A stretch of 64,000 bases of DNA from Amborella trichopoda (lineage: Eukaryota; Streptophyta; Magnoliopsida; Amborellales; Amborellaceae). Both the position numbers and the translations under genes were made by a program. The notes under the pieces are model-generated. The model was not told the DNA's origin, made no database searches, and saw only the letters and a program-made list of their open reading frames with translations. Positions 34,848 through 48,052 of this stretch are shown in pieces; the stretch's first letter is position 1; every line of letters starts with the position of its first letter. The DNA is taken from contig NW_006499905.1 in assembly GCF_000471905.2 (NCBI RefSeq), positions 4,365,427 to 4,429,426 on the forward strand. The letters are read 5' to 3'.

Positions 34848-36572
34848 TTTGTTAGGGTACTTACTATACTCAATATTTTTAGACACTTGATACCCTTACT
34901 CTATAATGTAGTGACTTTCTGTCAATGAGTATTTCAAATAATTAGTCAAGGTAAAGTAGAGATTCTTAATAGAAACAAAAGCATTTATTAACTATAGAGG
35001 ACAATGGCATCACCAACTATAGTTAGCAAGTCGGGGAATAATAATAAATCGACGAACCAAAATATCGGTAATGAACCAATTTTGTTTCAAAAAGTCAGAG
35101 AAAAAAATCCGGTAAAAAGTACGGATCGCCAAAAAATAAGGTATGTTATGGAATCGTGAACATTTTAGATTTGTCTCAAAAAACCGGAGTGAAAAAATCG
35201 GATGTGTAAAGATGACATAATATAGGATTTATGATTTGTAGTTATTGTGTAGATACATTAAAGTCATTGAATAATAATTTTATAGCCTTACCTAGTGTCG
35301 TTAGAGTAAGACTTGACAATTTATTGCCTAAACTTTCAAAAAATCCATCAACAATGCTTATTTGTTATCACAACACAAAACATATCGTAAATTTATTTGG
35401 CGCATAAAATGAAACAACGACAATAATTCTTAACACAATAACCATATTAGTAAATAACAAGAACTGTAAACTAACATATAGGATTAGTGTTCAAAAGAAA
35501 GAGACAAAAAAGACCCTCATTATAGGATTGCAATTAACTAAAACAAAACACAAAGACCCAAATATGTAAAATTGTTATCCATCCAAAATGCTACGTTGTA
35601 TACACCAATGAAATAAAAGATAAAAAATAAAAATATGCAATGAATCAAACTTCTCTATGCATAAAGAAAGCAACAAAATGCTAAACCATATTTGAAATTC
35701 ACACTGAATTCCTAGCTTTGGGTTAAAAAGAAGACGAAGATTTTCATTGGGTTTCTCTTCTAACTCTACCTATTAATTTGAGATTTATGATTGTTTCGAT
35801 ATCTTATTTTTTTAGGACCACATTGCTTGTATTTTGTTTTACGTTTTTTTTAAAGGGAAATTAGTGGTGAAATTTTTGTTGAAATTTTACACTACATCAA
35901 GATCCTTAATGTGCTTATCTTTAAGTTAAAATTCAATAATATTAAGCTAATGAAAAAATATAAAGTTATAAAGAAAAGGTTTTTTGAAAAAAGATAAAAT
36001 ACAGGTTTATATCAGTTCTATTAAAAAAACATGATTTTTTGAAGACCTTTTTAAAAACTCGGAGTTCTTAACAGATTTTAAAAAATCAGAGATGTTTTGA
36101 AAAAAATCATGTTTTAAACAGAGACTTGCTAATAATGTCACCAACATGATGTACGACATCACCCACATGGAGTTCCTAACGGATTTTAAAAAATCAGAGA
36201 TGTTTTGAAAAAATTCATGTTTTAAACGGAGACTTGCTATAATGTCACCAACATGATGTGCGACATCACCCATATGGAGCATTACATGCTTTTTAACCAC
36301 TAATAGAATATTACTAGTTTCTTATAGAAATATCCATTCTACCCCTGCTCATGACTAAAAAACCTTGCTTAAAAATTTTTGTATTACAAATCAAAGGCAC
36401 CAAGTGTCCAAAAATATTGAGTACATTAAGTATATACTCCATGTGTAAGAGTGCCCTAAAAAAACCAATATGTAAAACATCACTTTGGTTACAGGTGTCT
36501 TTCATTAAATATTTCTAACATTTGGATGGTGGTTGGTTAGGAAAATATATTTCATCTATTTTGTAATGCATA
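34692..36572. other. intron 1 of TNL-B, proximal part
   Basis: Non-coding DNA collinear with 11762-13542. It includes (TA)n at 34811-34842 and a tandem duplication of about 120 bp near 36055-36290 (TTTTAAAAAATCAGAGATG...ATGTCACCAACATGATGT) that copy A lacks. Confidence 0.6.
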
Positions 36573-38057
36573 TGTAGACACCCCGTTATTGGCTGAAGGA
36601 GTTCCAGAAATACAAGACCCTAAAAAACTTGAGCATAGGACTAAACCTTTCATAGATTGTCCCTAACCAAAACCTTGAAATTCGACCCACCGAGAACCTA
36701 TCTATTGGCCTAAAACTAGCTAGGGACCATACAATTTCCATACACCCTAGGACCATCATTTTCATACACCATGGCCCATACCATAGAAGTTAAAAAGCTT
36801 CCCCATCTAAAACTCAACTAAATTAGTTCAACCAGCTTAGTGCACTAAACCCTCTTGAACCTTCCTAAATAAGCAATTAGCTAGACCTAAGTTCCATTGA
36901 AACCTTCAAAAACAAGCTGAAACCTAACTAAATGGCCTAAATTCACCTAAAACTTTCCTAAAGTAGCTTAAATTTGGGCCAACACCTTTAATCCAAGGTC
37001 AAACCTTAATAACACCATAACCCCCACTAAACTTTAGTTTGACCCCACCTTTATGACATTTAAAACTCCTAATTTAAATTCATTACCACCACCCAAATGC
37101 ACCTAAAGTGGATCATTCACATGTTGAAACGTCCCAACGGACATAACAAGACAAATGGTGCAAAACTGTAAAATTGTGGTGTCCACCGTGTCTGCGTAAC
37201 ACCTATTTATGCAAGCGTAATACAGTGTTTTGCGGGTGATCAACTACTCAAATTGAACCGCCTTGTAGGAGCCGTTATATAGGTCTTAACCTACAACTGT
37301 AGACCCTCACCTATGACATTGGGGCCTAGATTTTAGAGAATTAGGGGAAGCCCTGCCACTTTACATACAACTTTAGAAACCCTAAAGCCAAGAACCCTAA
37401 TTTCCCCTCTTACAGACCCCTAAGCCTGCTTTGAATCTCTAAAATCTTATTCTCAGCTAAGATAGAACCTCAAGCCAATCAAATCATAGACTCTCGGTTA
37501 CACCCATGGACCCTAGACTCTTCCTTTAGACCCTATGCGCAGTATTCAATTTAAATCTAAGTTAGTACCAATTCAATCTGAACATTGTTCCATCCCATTT
37601 GGTGAGCTCTGAGAGGCGAAAGAGGTCAGAGCCACAATCTCGGATCTGAGCCAGACCACCAACTTTGGGTACCACGCCTGTGGGCCCGGTTTCCAAGTAC
37701 ATTCACCTCTTTTTCTTTTCTATGGATTTTCATTTGTGTATTTAGTATATTATAGCCCTAATTCCCTAATTTGAAACTATTTCCTAAATCTTTCCCCTTC
37801 TTTGCTTTAGAATTTTAAAAACTTCTTCCTGTTTGCGAATTTGTGGCCTCACCGACCCATGAGCCGGTAACTGTTGAGGTTATGTGACAGAGAACCGTTC
37901 TTAGGCCTACTTCCATCTCGGATCATAATTTGACAAACCTCCAATCTCTACCTCTGATTGACTTCGTTCCGATTCGAAAGTTTCGTTCCTATTCGAAAGT
38001 TCTTGGCATCACAGAGCCGTGCCCCCCTCGCCACCTTTAGGTGTGTTGTGAATAACA
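36573..38057. mobile_element. LTR-like repeat, unit B (longest copy)
   Basis: About 1.49 kb from TGTAGACACCCC to GTGAATAACA. It includes GGTGTCCACCGTGTCTGCG and TGAGCCAGACCACC, and short identical phrases occur in units A and C. It is probably an ancient solo LTR that predates the duplications. The target duplication was not resolved. Confidence 0.5.
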
Positions 38058-38395
38058 TAGTACATAGAAGGCCACTAAGTAGCCTTTAAAAGTTGATAAT
38101 TGATGGCACATTAAATTAACTATGTAGCACTCAAGAAATGCACTGGGAGATTTGGTTCATAAGAAGGCCACTAAGTTTGTATTATTAACCTATTCTTGTA
38201 AAAAATCAAATGACAAGTCTATGATATAATATATTATACAAAAAACATCTACTATTGTATACTCCTTGGGGTATATGATCCTTCAAGTGAAAGATGTGTA
38301 CAACTGTATTTTTTTTTATCTCAATTACATAACCTCCTCTACCAAATGACAAGCCACCGCAAAATGTTATATATATATATATATATATATATATA

Positions 38396-38863
38396 GGAAA
38401 ACACTGCAAAACGCCTATAGGTGAAATTCTACAATATTTCACCTACACTTCATCACCATCCATAGTTTATCACACGATCACAGTTGTCCGGTAGTATTTG
38501 AATTTTAATAATATTTTCATCCATTAGATTTATCTAAAATTTGGGTCATGTGTACATATGACCAATTTATACCAAAATAAAAAATATAAAAAATAATAGT
38601 CATAAAATAAAATGAAAAAAATAATCCTAAAACTTCATAGGGGTATTTTAGGTCATTTTTATCATTAAACTTTGTTTATTTTATTTTATTCAGGTGTGCC
38701 TCACTAAGGCGCACACACCTACAAAATTTCAGATCATTATGATTAGTTAAAAAAATATTAAAATTGAAAAACTATAAGACATTTATGATCATTCGATGAA
38801 CTTTAGACGATGATAAAGCCATAGGTCAAGTACAATAGAACATCACCTATAGGCGTTTTGCCC
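38396..38863. mobile_element. MITE with GGAAAACANTGCAAAACGCC ends, unit B
   Basis: Left end GGAAAACACTGCAAAACGCCTATAGGTGAA; the right end has the inverted copy (CACCTATAGGCGTTTTGCCC). It is inserted beside a (TA)n tract at 38369-38395. A right-hand fragment of the same family is at 60283-60515. Confidence 0.7.
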
Positions 38864-39830
38864 ATAATCGTGTAGGTTCTCGAGATACGTGTGGAGTGGC
38901 CTGTTAAACATGTTATCTTTTCTTTCCTATAAACCTCTTTCTATTATTTCATATGGCAGTTTTTTTTGAGTGAGTAAGTGGCAAGCTAGTGGGGATTTGG
39001 CCCCAACCCTTCGGTGAGAATGGAGTCAGAGACTAACCATGGAGCTCAGCAATACTACCACCAAGACCGAAGTCATTCTCAGAAAAGTAGTAAGTCAGTG
39101 GGGATTTGGGCCCCTACGCATTGATGAGAATGGAGTCAGAGACCTCATCATGGGGCTTGACAATACTACCGCCAAGGCCCCATACCGTTCTCGATTTCAT
39201 GTGCCAGTTGTTGTTGAGAGAGAATGGATTGGTCTTTAAAAAGAGAAAGAAGAGATCAACTTAGAGATGGAGATGGGCTCTTAATTGCATATATGGTTTC
39301 AATGATAACTGGGGCTTTAGATTTTACCCAAGTTAAGATTTTGGTAAAGACGAGAAGGGGTAAACAGTTTCGCGGCAAAACATGGATTAACCCCTTCTCT
39401 TTTTACAAGTTTTCATCTCCTCTCTATCTCTCTTCATGTTCCCACATCTTCACTCAAATTGCCCTTTTTCTCTTTCTCTCTCTAAACCTGCTCATTTGTG
39501 ATTAAATCTCTCACTTTCAGCTGCCTTCTTGTATATGACTTCTCTCTCACTCTATCTTTATTTTTCACTCATAATGTACATCTTCTTCCGTACTTTGTCT
39601 CTCTCCGCAGTCCTATTTGTGTCTTGTGAGGTAGATAGTTTAAGTCTCTATGCTGGGAATGGGCTACAACGACTGCACTACATGATACACGCCAACACAA
39701 GAATTAGGGTTTTGGAGACCCTTGAATCTTCATTCTGAATCTCTCTTCTCTCTCCACAAATGGTAGGATTAGGGGAACAGAAGCCCCTGAACCCCCCGTT
39801 GAATCAATCTCTTGCCCCAGTCTCTCACTT

Positions 39831-40107
39831 TGTAACGATTCTAGTGGTTTAAGGGCTTAACTTTTCGCGTTTCCATCACCCAAAGGTTTTGGGGCATATT
39901 GGTTAAGTACCTAACATTTGGTATCAGAGCAACCACTGCGACCCAAGTTCAAATCCTAGGGAGTGAGAGCCACAATAGAGTGAGAGTCGCTGAGGACGTC
40001 AACTGCGGAGCATGGTGGTATGTAACGATCCTAGGTGGTTTAAGGGCCTAACTTTACGTGTTTCCATCATCGAAGGGTTTTGGGGCATATTGGTTAGGTA
40101 CCTAACA
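39831..40107 (+). mobile_element. TRIM retrotransposon, unit B (shortened interior)
   Basis: LTRs at 39831-39916 and 40021-40107, with the primer site TTTGGTATCAGAGC directly after the first. Flanks are CACTT and CACTC. The interior is 104 bp against 258 bp in A and 274 bp in C, having lost the AAAGGGCTACCT repeats. Confidence 0.9.
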
Positions 40108-40404
40108 CACTCTATAGATTAATATTAGGATTTTGGGATTTGAAGGCTACCAATCCTTAGCCCATCGTATCAATTGCTCTCTCTCTCTCTCCACACACAA
40201 CAGCCTTAGGATTGGGGATTTGGAAACCCCTTAATCTTCAGCCCATTGAACCAGCCTCTCTCTCTCGCTCCACAAACCAACCTGAAGATTGTAGATTTGA
40301 AAAACCCTTAATCTTCAGCCCATTGAATCTCTCTCTCTCCATCTATTGAGGATGCAGATAAAAATAAGAGAAATTATAATAGATTACTTGGCTGGAGGGA
40401 GAGA

Positions 40405-40450
<46 letters not shown>

Positions 40451-41073
40451 TGAAAGAGGGAGAGAAATTATGTGGGGGAGGGTAGTGAGATAGAGGAGAT
40501 GGAAGGCAGTAGAAAAATTAAGGGGAAGGAAAGTAGATGAAGAAAGAAGAGGTTCAGACTAGCAGAGAGAGAGAGGAAATAAGAGTCAGTACATAAAGGA
40601 CAGAGAGAAACGGAGTCACAAAAGGAAAATGAGTTCGAGAAATATTCTTGGGGTATTTTTACCTGCTAACCTTGGTCAAACCTTCTCACCTTTATCCGAA
40701 TCTCAAAGCAAGTGAGATCCAATAGTCAATTATTGGGGTCCCACGAACTCAATATGTGCGAGGGTCGTATTAGATCATTACTTATAGGGAAATTATAGAA
40801 TTATCTTGGTACAAGGTGGTCACAATTAAAAATGACTATTGGATGTGAATTGGGTGGCTACATTTATTTCATTGACCAGGCTCAAAGTTCAAAAAAAAAT
40901 TTCTCGAACTTGGTGACAAACCCAAGTTATCAGATTTCAAATAAGTTGGTTACAAGTAATTGTGACTTCCCTATACCAATGGTAAAGGAAAATTGTTTCA
41001 CGCAGGTTAGATGGCATTTCTACATATGCGGTCCAGAAAGTGTATAGCAACCATCTTAAAGATGGATGCAAGT

Positions 41074-42080
41074 CAGTGTATGCCCCTTTTGCAAAAATAG
41101 TGATGATAGTTTATGTCATCTACTATTTCTTTGTGACTTTTCCTAGGCTATATGGATGTCAGTTGCCTGGCGATGCGGCAAACGCTTCATCTCTGGATTT
41201 CTATTCCTATGATGCTTAGAAAATTGTTATCATTCAGATTCAAATCAAACGGTTTCTTCAACATATGGACTTCTTTATTCTTCACAACTACATGGTTCTT
41301 ATAGGTAGAACGCAACCTGAGAGGTTTCCAGGATAAGTTGACTAGAAGGGAACAATTAGTCAAACATATCATTTCTCATGTTTGGGAGTTAAAATCCTAA
41401 ATCCTGGACATTTCATTTGTCAGAGAAGGCGATCATTGATAACTTACAGTTCAAATGTATCAGCAGAGGTTAAAATTACTATTCCAATGGCATAGTCATT
41501 TCCTAGCCCTAATCACTTCAAGATAAATATTGATGGGGTTTCCTTGCATAACCCAGGCCAAGCAGGGGGTGGTGTTATTAAGAAGTTTGACAGTGCTGTT
41601 ATTGCAGTATTTGCCAAACCTTTTGGAATCGCCTGCAATAATTATGTGGAATTTTACACTCTTGAAGAAAGATTAATCCTAGCTTATCAACTACAGTACC
41701 ACCCTATTCAGATTGAAAGTGACTTAGCATTGCTCATTAATGTTATTCATGAACGCTTCCGACCTCCATGGAAGTTACTTATAGTGGCAGTAAATTGTCG
41801 ACAACGTCTCTCTAAGTGTGGGTGGTCCATTTTCCACATTTTTCGTGAAGCCAATATGGCAGCTGATATTCTTGCAAAGAGGGCTACATCTTATCAAGGA
41901 GCTACTGTTTGACGTTCTCGTCCGTCGAATTTTATTTGCCTTGCTTTTTAACTCAGGATTTGGCACAGGTGCCCTGTTTTAAGGTTATACGGTAATGAGC
42001 TGTAAACTTTCTATTTCTTACTTATTAATGAAAAACAAGTAAGAGGCCTTCTCCCTCACTATCTTACAAAAAAAAAAAAA
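41074..42080 (+). mobile_element. 5'-truncated LINE, unit B
   Basis: Orthologue of 17772-18784. The RNase H-like part is open at 41544-41912 (PGQAGGGVIKKFDSAV, PPWKLLIVAVNC, FREANMAADILAKRA). Poly(A) is at 42068-42080. Target duplication AAGATGGATGCAAGT (41059-41073) and AAGATGGATGCACGTAGGT (42079-42097). Confidence 0.88.
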
Positions 42081-42291
42081 GATGGATGCACGTAGGTATT
42101 CCATTTAAAAACAATGGAAACTAAAGGTCCAAATGTTTTCTTATTAGAATTATTATTTCTAGGTTTTAGAATTTATTTATTTTTTCATATTCATTATCTC
42201 CATGTCAGAGATTACATGTCCTTAAAAATTAAGTCTTAAAATCCATCTCAAAAATAAATTTATTAAGATGCCCACATTTCTACATATGCGG

Positions 42292-42655
42292 GGGCCCTAA
42301 ACAATCAGATTAGAACCCACCTCAAAATTTCACTAGAAGAGGTTGTTTTGATGCCCAAATGTTCTCAAATTGATCATCTCGACATCAAGATGTATGACAT
42401 GAGAAAAAAATGGATTTGAAATAGTCCCTCTTGTAACATATTTTTGGACCGTCAATTTTTCACGATTTTCTACTTTTCATAGTTCTAATTGATCTACACT
42501 ATTTTTAAAGATTTAAATTTTATATTTAAAGATGAAAATATATTTTAAGGCTATTACAAAGATTTCTAATATTGAAACCACATTTCTCGACACTATTTGA
42601 AGGTGTGCTTTACTTTGATTGTTTAGAGTCTCGGCTTATACAAACTGCACCCAAT
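42292..42655. mobile_element. MITE family M, copy 1, unit B
   Basis: Orthologue of 18990-19370, with the same inverted ends and interior. Confidence 0.7.
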
Positions 42656-42744
42656 ATAATTTGATCCTAATTTTTAGAGAATATATAATCTTTAACATGG
42701 AGATCATGAATATGAGAAAGAAAAAAAAAAGGGAAAAGATTATA

Positions 42745-43873
42745 TAGAGCCGAGGCTCTAAACAATCAAATTTGAGCCTACATCAAAAATTTCACTAGAA
42801 TAGGTTGTTTTGATGACCAAATATCCTCAAATTGGTCATCTTGACATCAAGATGCATAGACATGAAGAAAAAAAATGGATTTCAAGTTTTGAATAAAGTA
42901 CTTTATAACGCATTTTTTGACAGTCGATTTTCAAGATTTTAAAATTTCCATAAATCTAATGATTTACACTATTTTTTACGCTTCGAACCGAAACGGTTAA
43001 TTGGGCATGGGCCCAGAAGCAATTTAATCGACCTAACCAGTAAACAGGTCGATTCAGCTGCTCTAACCGAACAAGTCCCGAACGATAAAAAAAGTGTTGA
43101 AAAAACTAAAAAAGACACAAAAAATCTACTAAAATATAAAAAGTATATAAAGAATGTGATTAAAACAAAACATACTCAAATGAATTTGAAAATTAATGAA
43201 AAAATTGATTTTAACAAATCGATTTGTGCCCAGGGGTATTTTTAAAATTTTATAAAAAAGATGGGAAAATATAAAAGTGATTCTCAATGTTAAAAAATCA
43301 ACTTGATGAACTCTTTTTCTTAAAAGAAAATAAAGAAAAAATTAAGTTATATATAATGTAGGCCCTTCTTTTTGTCAACTAACTAATAAATGGTTAACTA
43401 GTATTGGTTAGTGGATCTAATAAGATTTAATAATAAAGGATGTATTAGTATTGGTTACTAGATCTAATAAGATTTAATAATAAAGGATGTATTGGTTAGT
43501 GGATCTAATAAGATTTAATAATAAAGGATGTTGTCGGCAAGATTTGAACCTTGATTCATTTAAGAAATAACCCTAAATGCTAACTAATAATCATTTGAAC
43601 ACATTTGATGTGAATTTAAAGCAGTATTCTATTTAAAGTTCAAAATACAGGTTGATCACCAAAGCTGCCCAAAACTGGAATCGGCGGCTGGCCGGTTCCG
43701 ATCTAACCGGACAGTTAGTGGTTAGATCGGCCGGTTTTGTGAACACTGCTTTAAATTTTATAAATAAAGCTATCACTAAGATTTCTAGTATTGAAACCAC
43801 ATTTCTCGACACAATTTGAAGGTACGCTCTAATTTGATTGCTTAGAGCTTAGGCTCTGTACAAACCGCACCAA
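42745..43873. mobile_element. MITE family M, copy 2, unit B, split by a later insertion
   Basis: Orthologue of 19447-19822, interrupted between TTTACACTATTTTTT and CTTTAAATTTTATAAA. Confidence 0.7.
42978..43748. mobile_element. hAT-like non-autonomous insertion in a MITE (unit B only)
   Basis: About 770 bp absent from unit A. The right end reads CCGGTTTTGTGAACACTG, whose complement CAGTGTTCACAAAACCGG is a common hAT terminus; the left end CGCTTCGAACCGAAACGG is a diverged inverted match. A tandem repeat with units of about 47 and 41 bp (TATTGGTTAGTGGATCTAAT...) lies at 43402-43530. Confidence 0.55.
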
Positions 43874-44746
43874 AAAAAATTTTGAAGACTAGAAATAATA
43901 ATTATATGAAACAAACATTTACATCATTAGTTACCATTGTTTTTTGATGGGCCACCTATACATCCATTTTTAGATGGATGATTTAAACCTCTTTATGCTC
44001 CGCATGAAACAATTTTCTTTTATTTAAAAGAAGAAAAAAAGAATATATTGTTTAGTAGAAAAATATAAGAGCACGTTCTTTTGGAAAAGGAAAAAAATAA
44101 CATATCATCAAATGTTTAAAACAGTAAAACCATTTTAGAAAAACGATGAGGTGCGCAAGCAAATAGTCTTCTCTAGAAAGCAGGGAAAAAAATATCATTG
44201 AAATGGTGAAATTTTTTGAAAGTCATTAAGGTTTCCGAGTAATAATCATAAAGAAAATCAGTATTTTGGGACTCGACTCGGGCCAAGGTAACTCGCCCGA
44301 GACCACGCCAAGTAAAAAAATAAAATTACGGTAAAAAATATAATATGTATTATATGATCTCCAATATAATTACATGAAACATAAAGTGGCGTATCAGTTA
44401 TTTTACCACCCTTGCGTGCCTCTTACTGTAAGAGGTCTCGAGCTCAATTTCAGACTGAACTTTTTGGTACTTTTTTTTTTCCAACGTGGAAGAAAAATAA
44501 AAGGGAGGGGGGCTGGTTACCAAAACAAAAAATGAAACGATTTTAATATTTTTGCAGCAAAGTTGACATATTATATATATAACCAATATCCTTCCTCGTT
44601 AGGGAATTTTAAAAAAATAAAATAAAAATTGAACAGGTTCTTTTCAGTGGTAGATAAAGAAAATATTAGAGATGCAACAGACCCAAAGAAAATGGGCCAG
44701 CTAATAAGAATGATATATTTAAGTACAAAGAAGTATTTCATGCACA

Positions 44747-44905
44747 AGAAGTCTAAGGAGTATATCAGGGTGCATTTTAGATATCTATAAAAATAATTAG
44801 ATGAACAAATTAAAATGCCTTAGACCCCTTAATATTTTCCATGGGATATCCAAAGGATATTTAAAGGTAAAAGCCAAATAAATGGTGAATATCATTAGAG
44901 GACCT
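44747..44905. other. extra segment of about 150 bp in unit B intron 1
   Basis: Absent at the equivalent place in unit A (near 20775). AT-rich, ends not resolved. Confidence 0.4.
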
Positions 44906-45004
44906 GAAAATAGTAATACAAGTGGATCTACACTTTATACTTACTTTCTATGGAGTTCTTGATCGCAACAATCAGAGACAGAGAATGACCTATTTTGGTT
45001 ATAC

Positions 45005-45422
45005 CTGTAATTCTTCATTTCCCAACCGGGAAGATCGGCAATATCTTTCAAAGCATTTCTCCACCTCTGCATCGTCGCCTCATCAATCCCATTCTTATTT
45101 TGGTGATCCACAAAAGCTCCATCGAAAGGCCCCTTTTGCCAGCGAACATGAGAAAGCTCCACATCATAAAACACAGGAAGGACAAGCGTCGCCCTCGGCA
45201 AGCTCAGTAAATAAGAGAGCTGGTCAAGGCAGAAGAAAGAGGGGGGGAAAAGATAGGTATAAACACCTCGCACCGTTCAATTGCTCTCTGTATAGTAGTG
45301 GGTAGTTGTTGTGTGGGTGAAAAGAAGAAGGTGGAGATAGCAGAATCAATGAGAGCTTTGTTGAGATGGGCTGTGAAGCTCTTTCCTGTGTCTTCATCAC
45401 ACAAGTTTAGGAAAACTGCCAT
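45005..45422 (-). pseudogene. TNL-B exon 1: TIR domain (frameshifted)
   Basis: Starts at ATG with MAVFLNLCDEDTGKS. Then TTIQRAIERCEVFIPIFS, a frame break at about 45250 where roughly 10 bp net is missing compared with copy A (AGTGAACTATGCAT replaced by CCCC), then FFCLDQLSYLLSL, LVLPVFYDVELSHVRWQKG, MQRWRNALKDIADLPGWEMK and the donor CAG/GTATAA. The length without the loss would be 142 codons plus 2 bases, matching the phase of the NBS exon. The residue aligned with the TIR catalytic Glu is Gln (CAG, 45220-45222), as in copy A. Confidence 0.9.
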
Positions 45423-45493
45423 CGGACGATATTGGTTCTCTCTCGCTCACTCACTCACTGTAGCTGGTGATTTGGGCTATCTCTCTCTCTCTC

Positions 45494-46040
45494 NNNNNNN
45501 NNNNNNNNNNNNNNNNNNNNNNNNNNNNNNNNNNNNNNNNNNNNNNNNNNNNNNNNNNNNNNNNNNNNNNNNNNNNNNNNNNNNNNNNNNNNNNNNNNNN
45601 NNNNNNNNNNNNNNNNNNNNNNNNNNNNNNNNNNNNNNNNNNNNNNNNNNNNNNNNNNNNNNNNNNNNNNNNNNNNNNNNNNNNNNNNNNNNNNNNNNNN
45701 NNNNNNNNNNNNNNNNNNNNNNNNNNNNNNNNNNNNNNNNNNNNNNNNNNNNNNNNNNNNNNNNNNNNNNNNNNNNNNNNNNNNNNNNNNNNNNNNNNNN
45801 NNNNNNNNNNNNNNNNNNNNNNNNNNNNNNNNNNNNNNNNNNNNNNNNNNNNNNNNNNNNNNNNNNNNNNNNNNNNNNNNNNNNNNNNNNNNNNNNNNNN
45901 NNNNNNNNNNNNNNNNNNNNNNNNNNNNNNNNNNNNNNNNNNNNNNNNNNNNNNNNNNNNNNNNNNNNNNNNNNNNNNNNNNNNNNNNNNNNNNNNNNNN
46001 NNNNNNNNNNNNNNNNNNNNNNNNNNNNNNNNNNNNNNNN
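45494..46040. other. assembly gap (547 N) in the TNL-B leader
   Basis: A run of N bordered by (CT)n on both sides; the gap lies within a long CT microsatellite. A single N is at 46084. Confidence 0.99.
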
Positions 46041-46083
<43 letters not shown>

Positions 46084-46111
46084 NTATATATATATATATA
46101 TATATATATAT
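46041..46111. repeat. (TC)n followed by (TA)n microsatellite
   Basis: Pure TC then TA dinucleotides directly upstream of the TNL-B TIR exon, in the same place as the shorter CT tract of unit A. Confidence 0.95.
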
Positions 46112-46687
46112 CTAACTGGTGAGGCAAGGCAAGGCTTACATAGATTTTCCAGTGCTTTTCTCGCAGGAGCCCAGGCTTTCTTCTGTGTTATCGTGTCTTG
46201 AAGCGTTGGGCAGCAGTTCCTACTTTCTCTCTCTACAAACTCACACGCAAATTTGCTTATTTTGATGCGTGAATTTAAAATCTCACTTCACTTTCTCTCT
46301 CTAAGCAGGCGTGCGAGTTCAAGCAGCTTCCGTGAGGAGGAACGCCGTAGGGTCCCAATATCTCACCCAAAACAATAAAAGAAATAATTACTTGCCCAAG
46401 AAAAAATTACGAGCCATAACTTTTTATTCGAAATTTTTCTTGATCATGGAGATCTTTCCCTTCAAATATTGGACGGTAGTTGTTCATGGGACATTTTTAT
46501 TTTTAGGCACGAATTCATGCTTCTTCTTTAAAGTTCGTCATTGGATTCTAGAGGTTACATCTCCGAATTATGTGGATCCAAGAAACATTCATGGTTTTGT
46601 GTGAGGGACCACATGAATAGTATACTCCTACACGAGTATGAAATCTACTCATCCTTTCTATTCTATTATGGAAAAAGTTTCCACACA

Positions 46688-47035
46688 CCTCAAATATTTC
46701 CCTAAAGAAGGTTGTTTTTTGATGCCCAAATATCTGCAAATTGATCAACTCTTGATGCATCGATATGAAAAAAAAAAAAAGATTTCAAGTTATCGAAATA
46801 GTATATACCTTGTAGCGCATTTTTGGTCGGTCAATTTTTAGGGTTTTCAAATTTTTATAGATATGTTCGATCTACATTATTTTTTAAACTTTAAATTTCA
46901 TTTTTAAAGATAAAAATATATTTTATAACTATTACAAAGATTTGTATTATCGAAACCACATTACTCGGTATTATCTGAATGTACAATTTATTTTGATTGT
47001 TTAGAGCATCGGCTCTATATAAACCACACCCTCCT
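46688..47035. mobile_element. MITE family M, copy 3 remnant, upstream of TNL-B
   Basis: Interior and right end match 22020-22395; the left inverted end is gone. Confidence 0.6.
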
Positions 47036-47254
47036 ACTGATGTTCTTTAAAAAATAAAATGTTATTATTAGAACACTCAAAATGTTATTAGATATTTGTG
47101 GGAAAAAAAAGATTTCAAGCGTTAAAATAATATTATAACAAAGCATTTAGACCGTCTATTTCATCTTAAAAATATGTTTTTATATATCTATAAGTCCTAT
47201 ACCATTTTTTTATTTTCAAATTTCAATGAAATTGATTTTAAGGTTATTATAGAT

Positions 47255-47550
47255 ATTTTGGTTGCCGAAAGTGCTTGATTTGAGGTGAGGCTTTATTTTG
47301 TTTTTATAAAACTTATGCCTTTATGCTAAGGGCTGTGGAGATTATCTTCCATCATGATGTCCGAGATTTCATCGCTGAGGCAGATTTCTTGGCCAACCAG
47401 GTTGTCTTGACTGACTTTGCCGACTCTGTTCTCTCCCCTTGTTCTCTCCATTTTGTTTCTTTTTTTGTTTTCGGTTATTTTTCTTTTTGTCTTGTACTCT
47501 TTTCATTACCTAAATAAAGCTCACACCTAAAAATATATATATATAAAAAA
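47255..47550 (+). mobile_element. LINE 3' end, second family (upstream of TNL-B)
   Basis: Orthologue of 24578-24856. It encodes AVEIIFHHDVRDFIAEADFLANQ, an RNase H C-terminal signature, followed by a T-rich UTR and an A-rich end at 47530-47550. Confidence 0.7.
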
Positions 47551-47639
47551 GCCCTTTACGGCTTTACGTGGTTGATTTTGGAAGGCAAAGGCTTAGATAC
47601 AACGTATTCATGTCTTTTGATGTCGAGATGATCAATTTA

Positions 47640-47870
47640 GAGCGATAAATACCTCAAAAAATTTAGAGAGAGAAAGTATCTTAAATTTTAAAATTTTTAA
47701 AGAGAAACTACTTGAAAATTTTTAGAAATAAATTATCTCAAAATTTTTGAAGAGAAACTATCTTAAATTTTAAGTTTTAAGGAGAGAAACTATCCTTAAA
47801 ATTTTTAAAAGAGAAATTATCTCAAATTTTAAGTTTTAACGAGAGAAAGTAACTGAAATTTTTTAAAAAT
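47640..47870. repeat. degenerate AGAGAAACTATCTC repeat array, block 3
   Basis: Same unit as blocks 1 and 2, left of the second MULE. Confidence 0.75.
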
Positions 47871-48052
47871 GTATCAAAAATATTGGGAATAGCCCCGGAA
47901 TTAAGACATGCTTTAAGATTTTGAATTTTTGAGCTATTGGATTTGAACATTCCAATTTGGATAATTTATATTTAATCCTCCAATGTTATTTGTGAGAATT
48001 TATGTTTTTCTTTTTTGAAGGCTAGAAAAAAGTATTCCAAGATTAGATTTTA

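Larger units (their letters stand above)
31513..45422 (-). pseudogene. TNL disease-resistance gene copy B (pseudogene, whole locus)
   Basis: The most complete locus in the window, with all five exons: TIR 45005-45422, NBS 33583-34691, linker 33144-33416, LRR 32131-33022 and C-terminal 31513-32021. All splice sites look usable and join in phase. The frame is broken in every exon: about 10 bp net lost in the TIR, single bases lost at about 34667 and 34369-34372 in the NBS exon, a TAA at 33264-33266 in the linker, 8 bp lost near 32356 in the LRR and one base lost near 31855 in the last exon. Two of these fall in homopolymer-like places and could be sequence errors. Intron 1 is about 10.3 kb. Confidence 0.9.
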
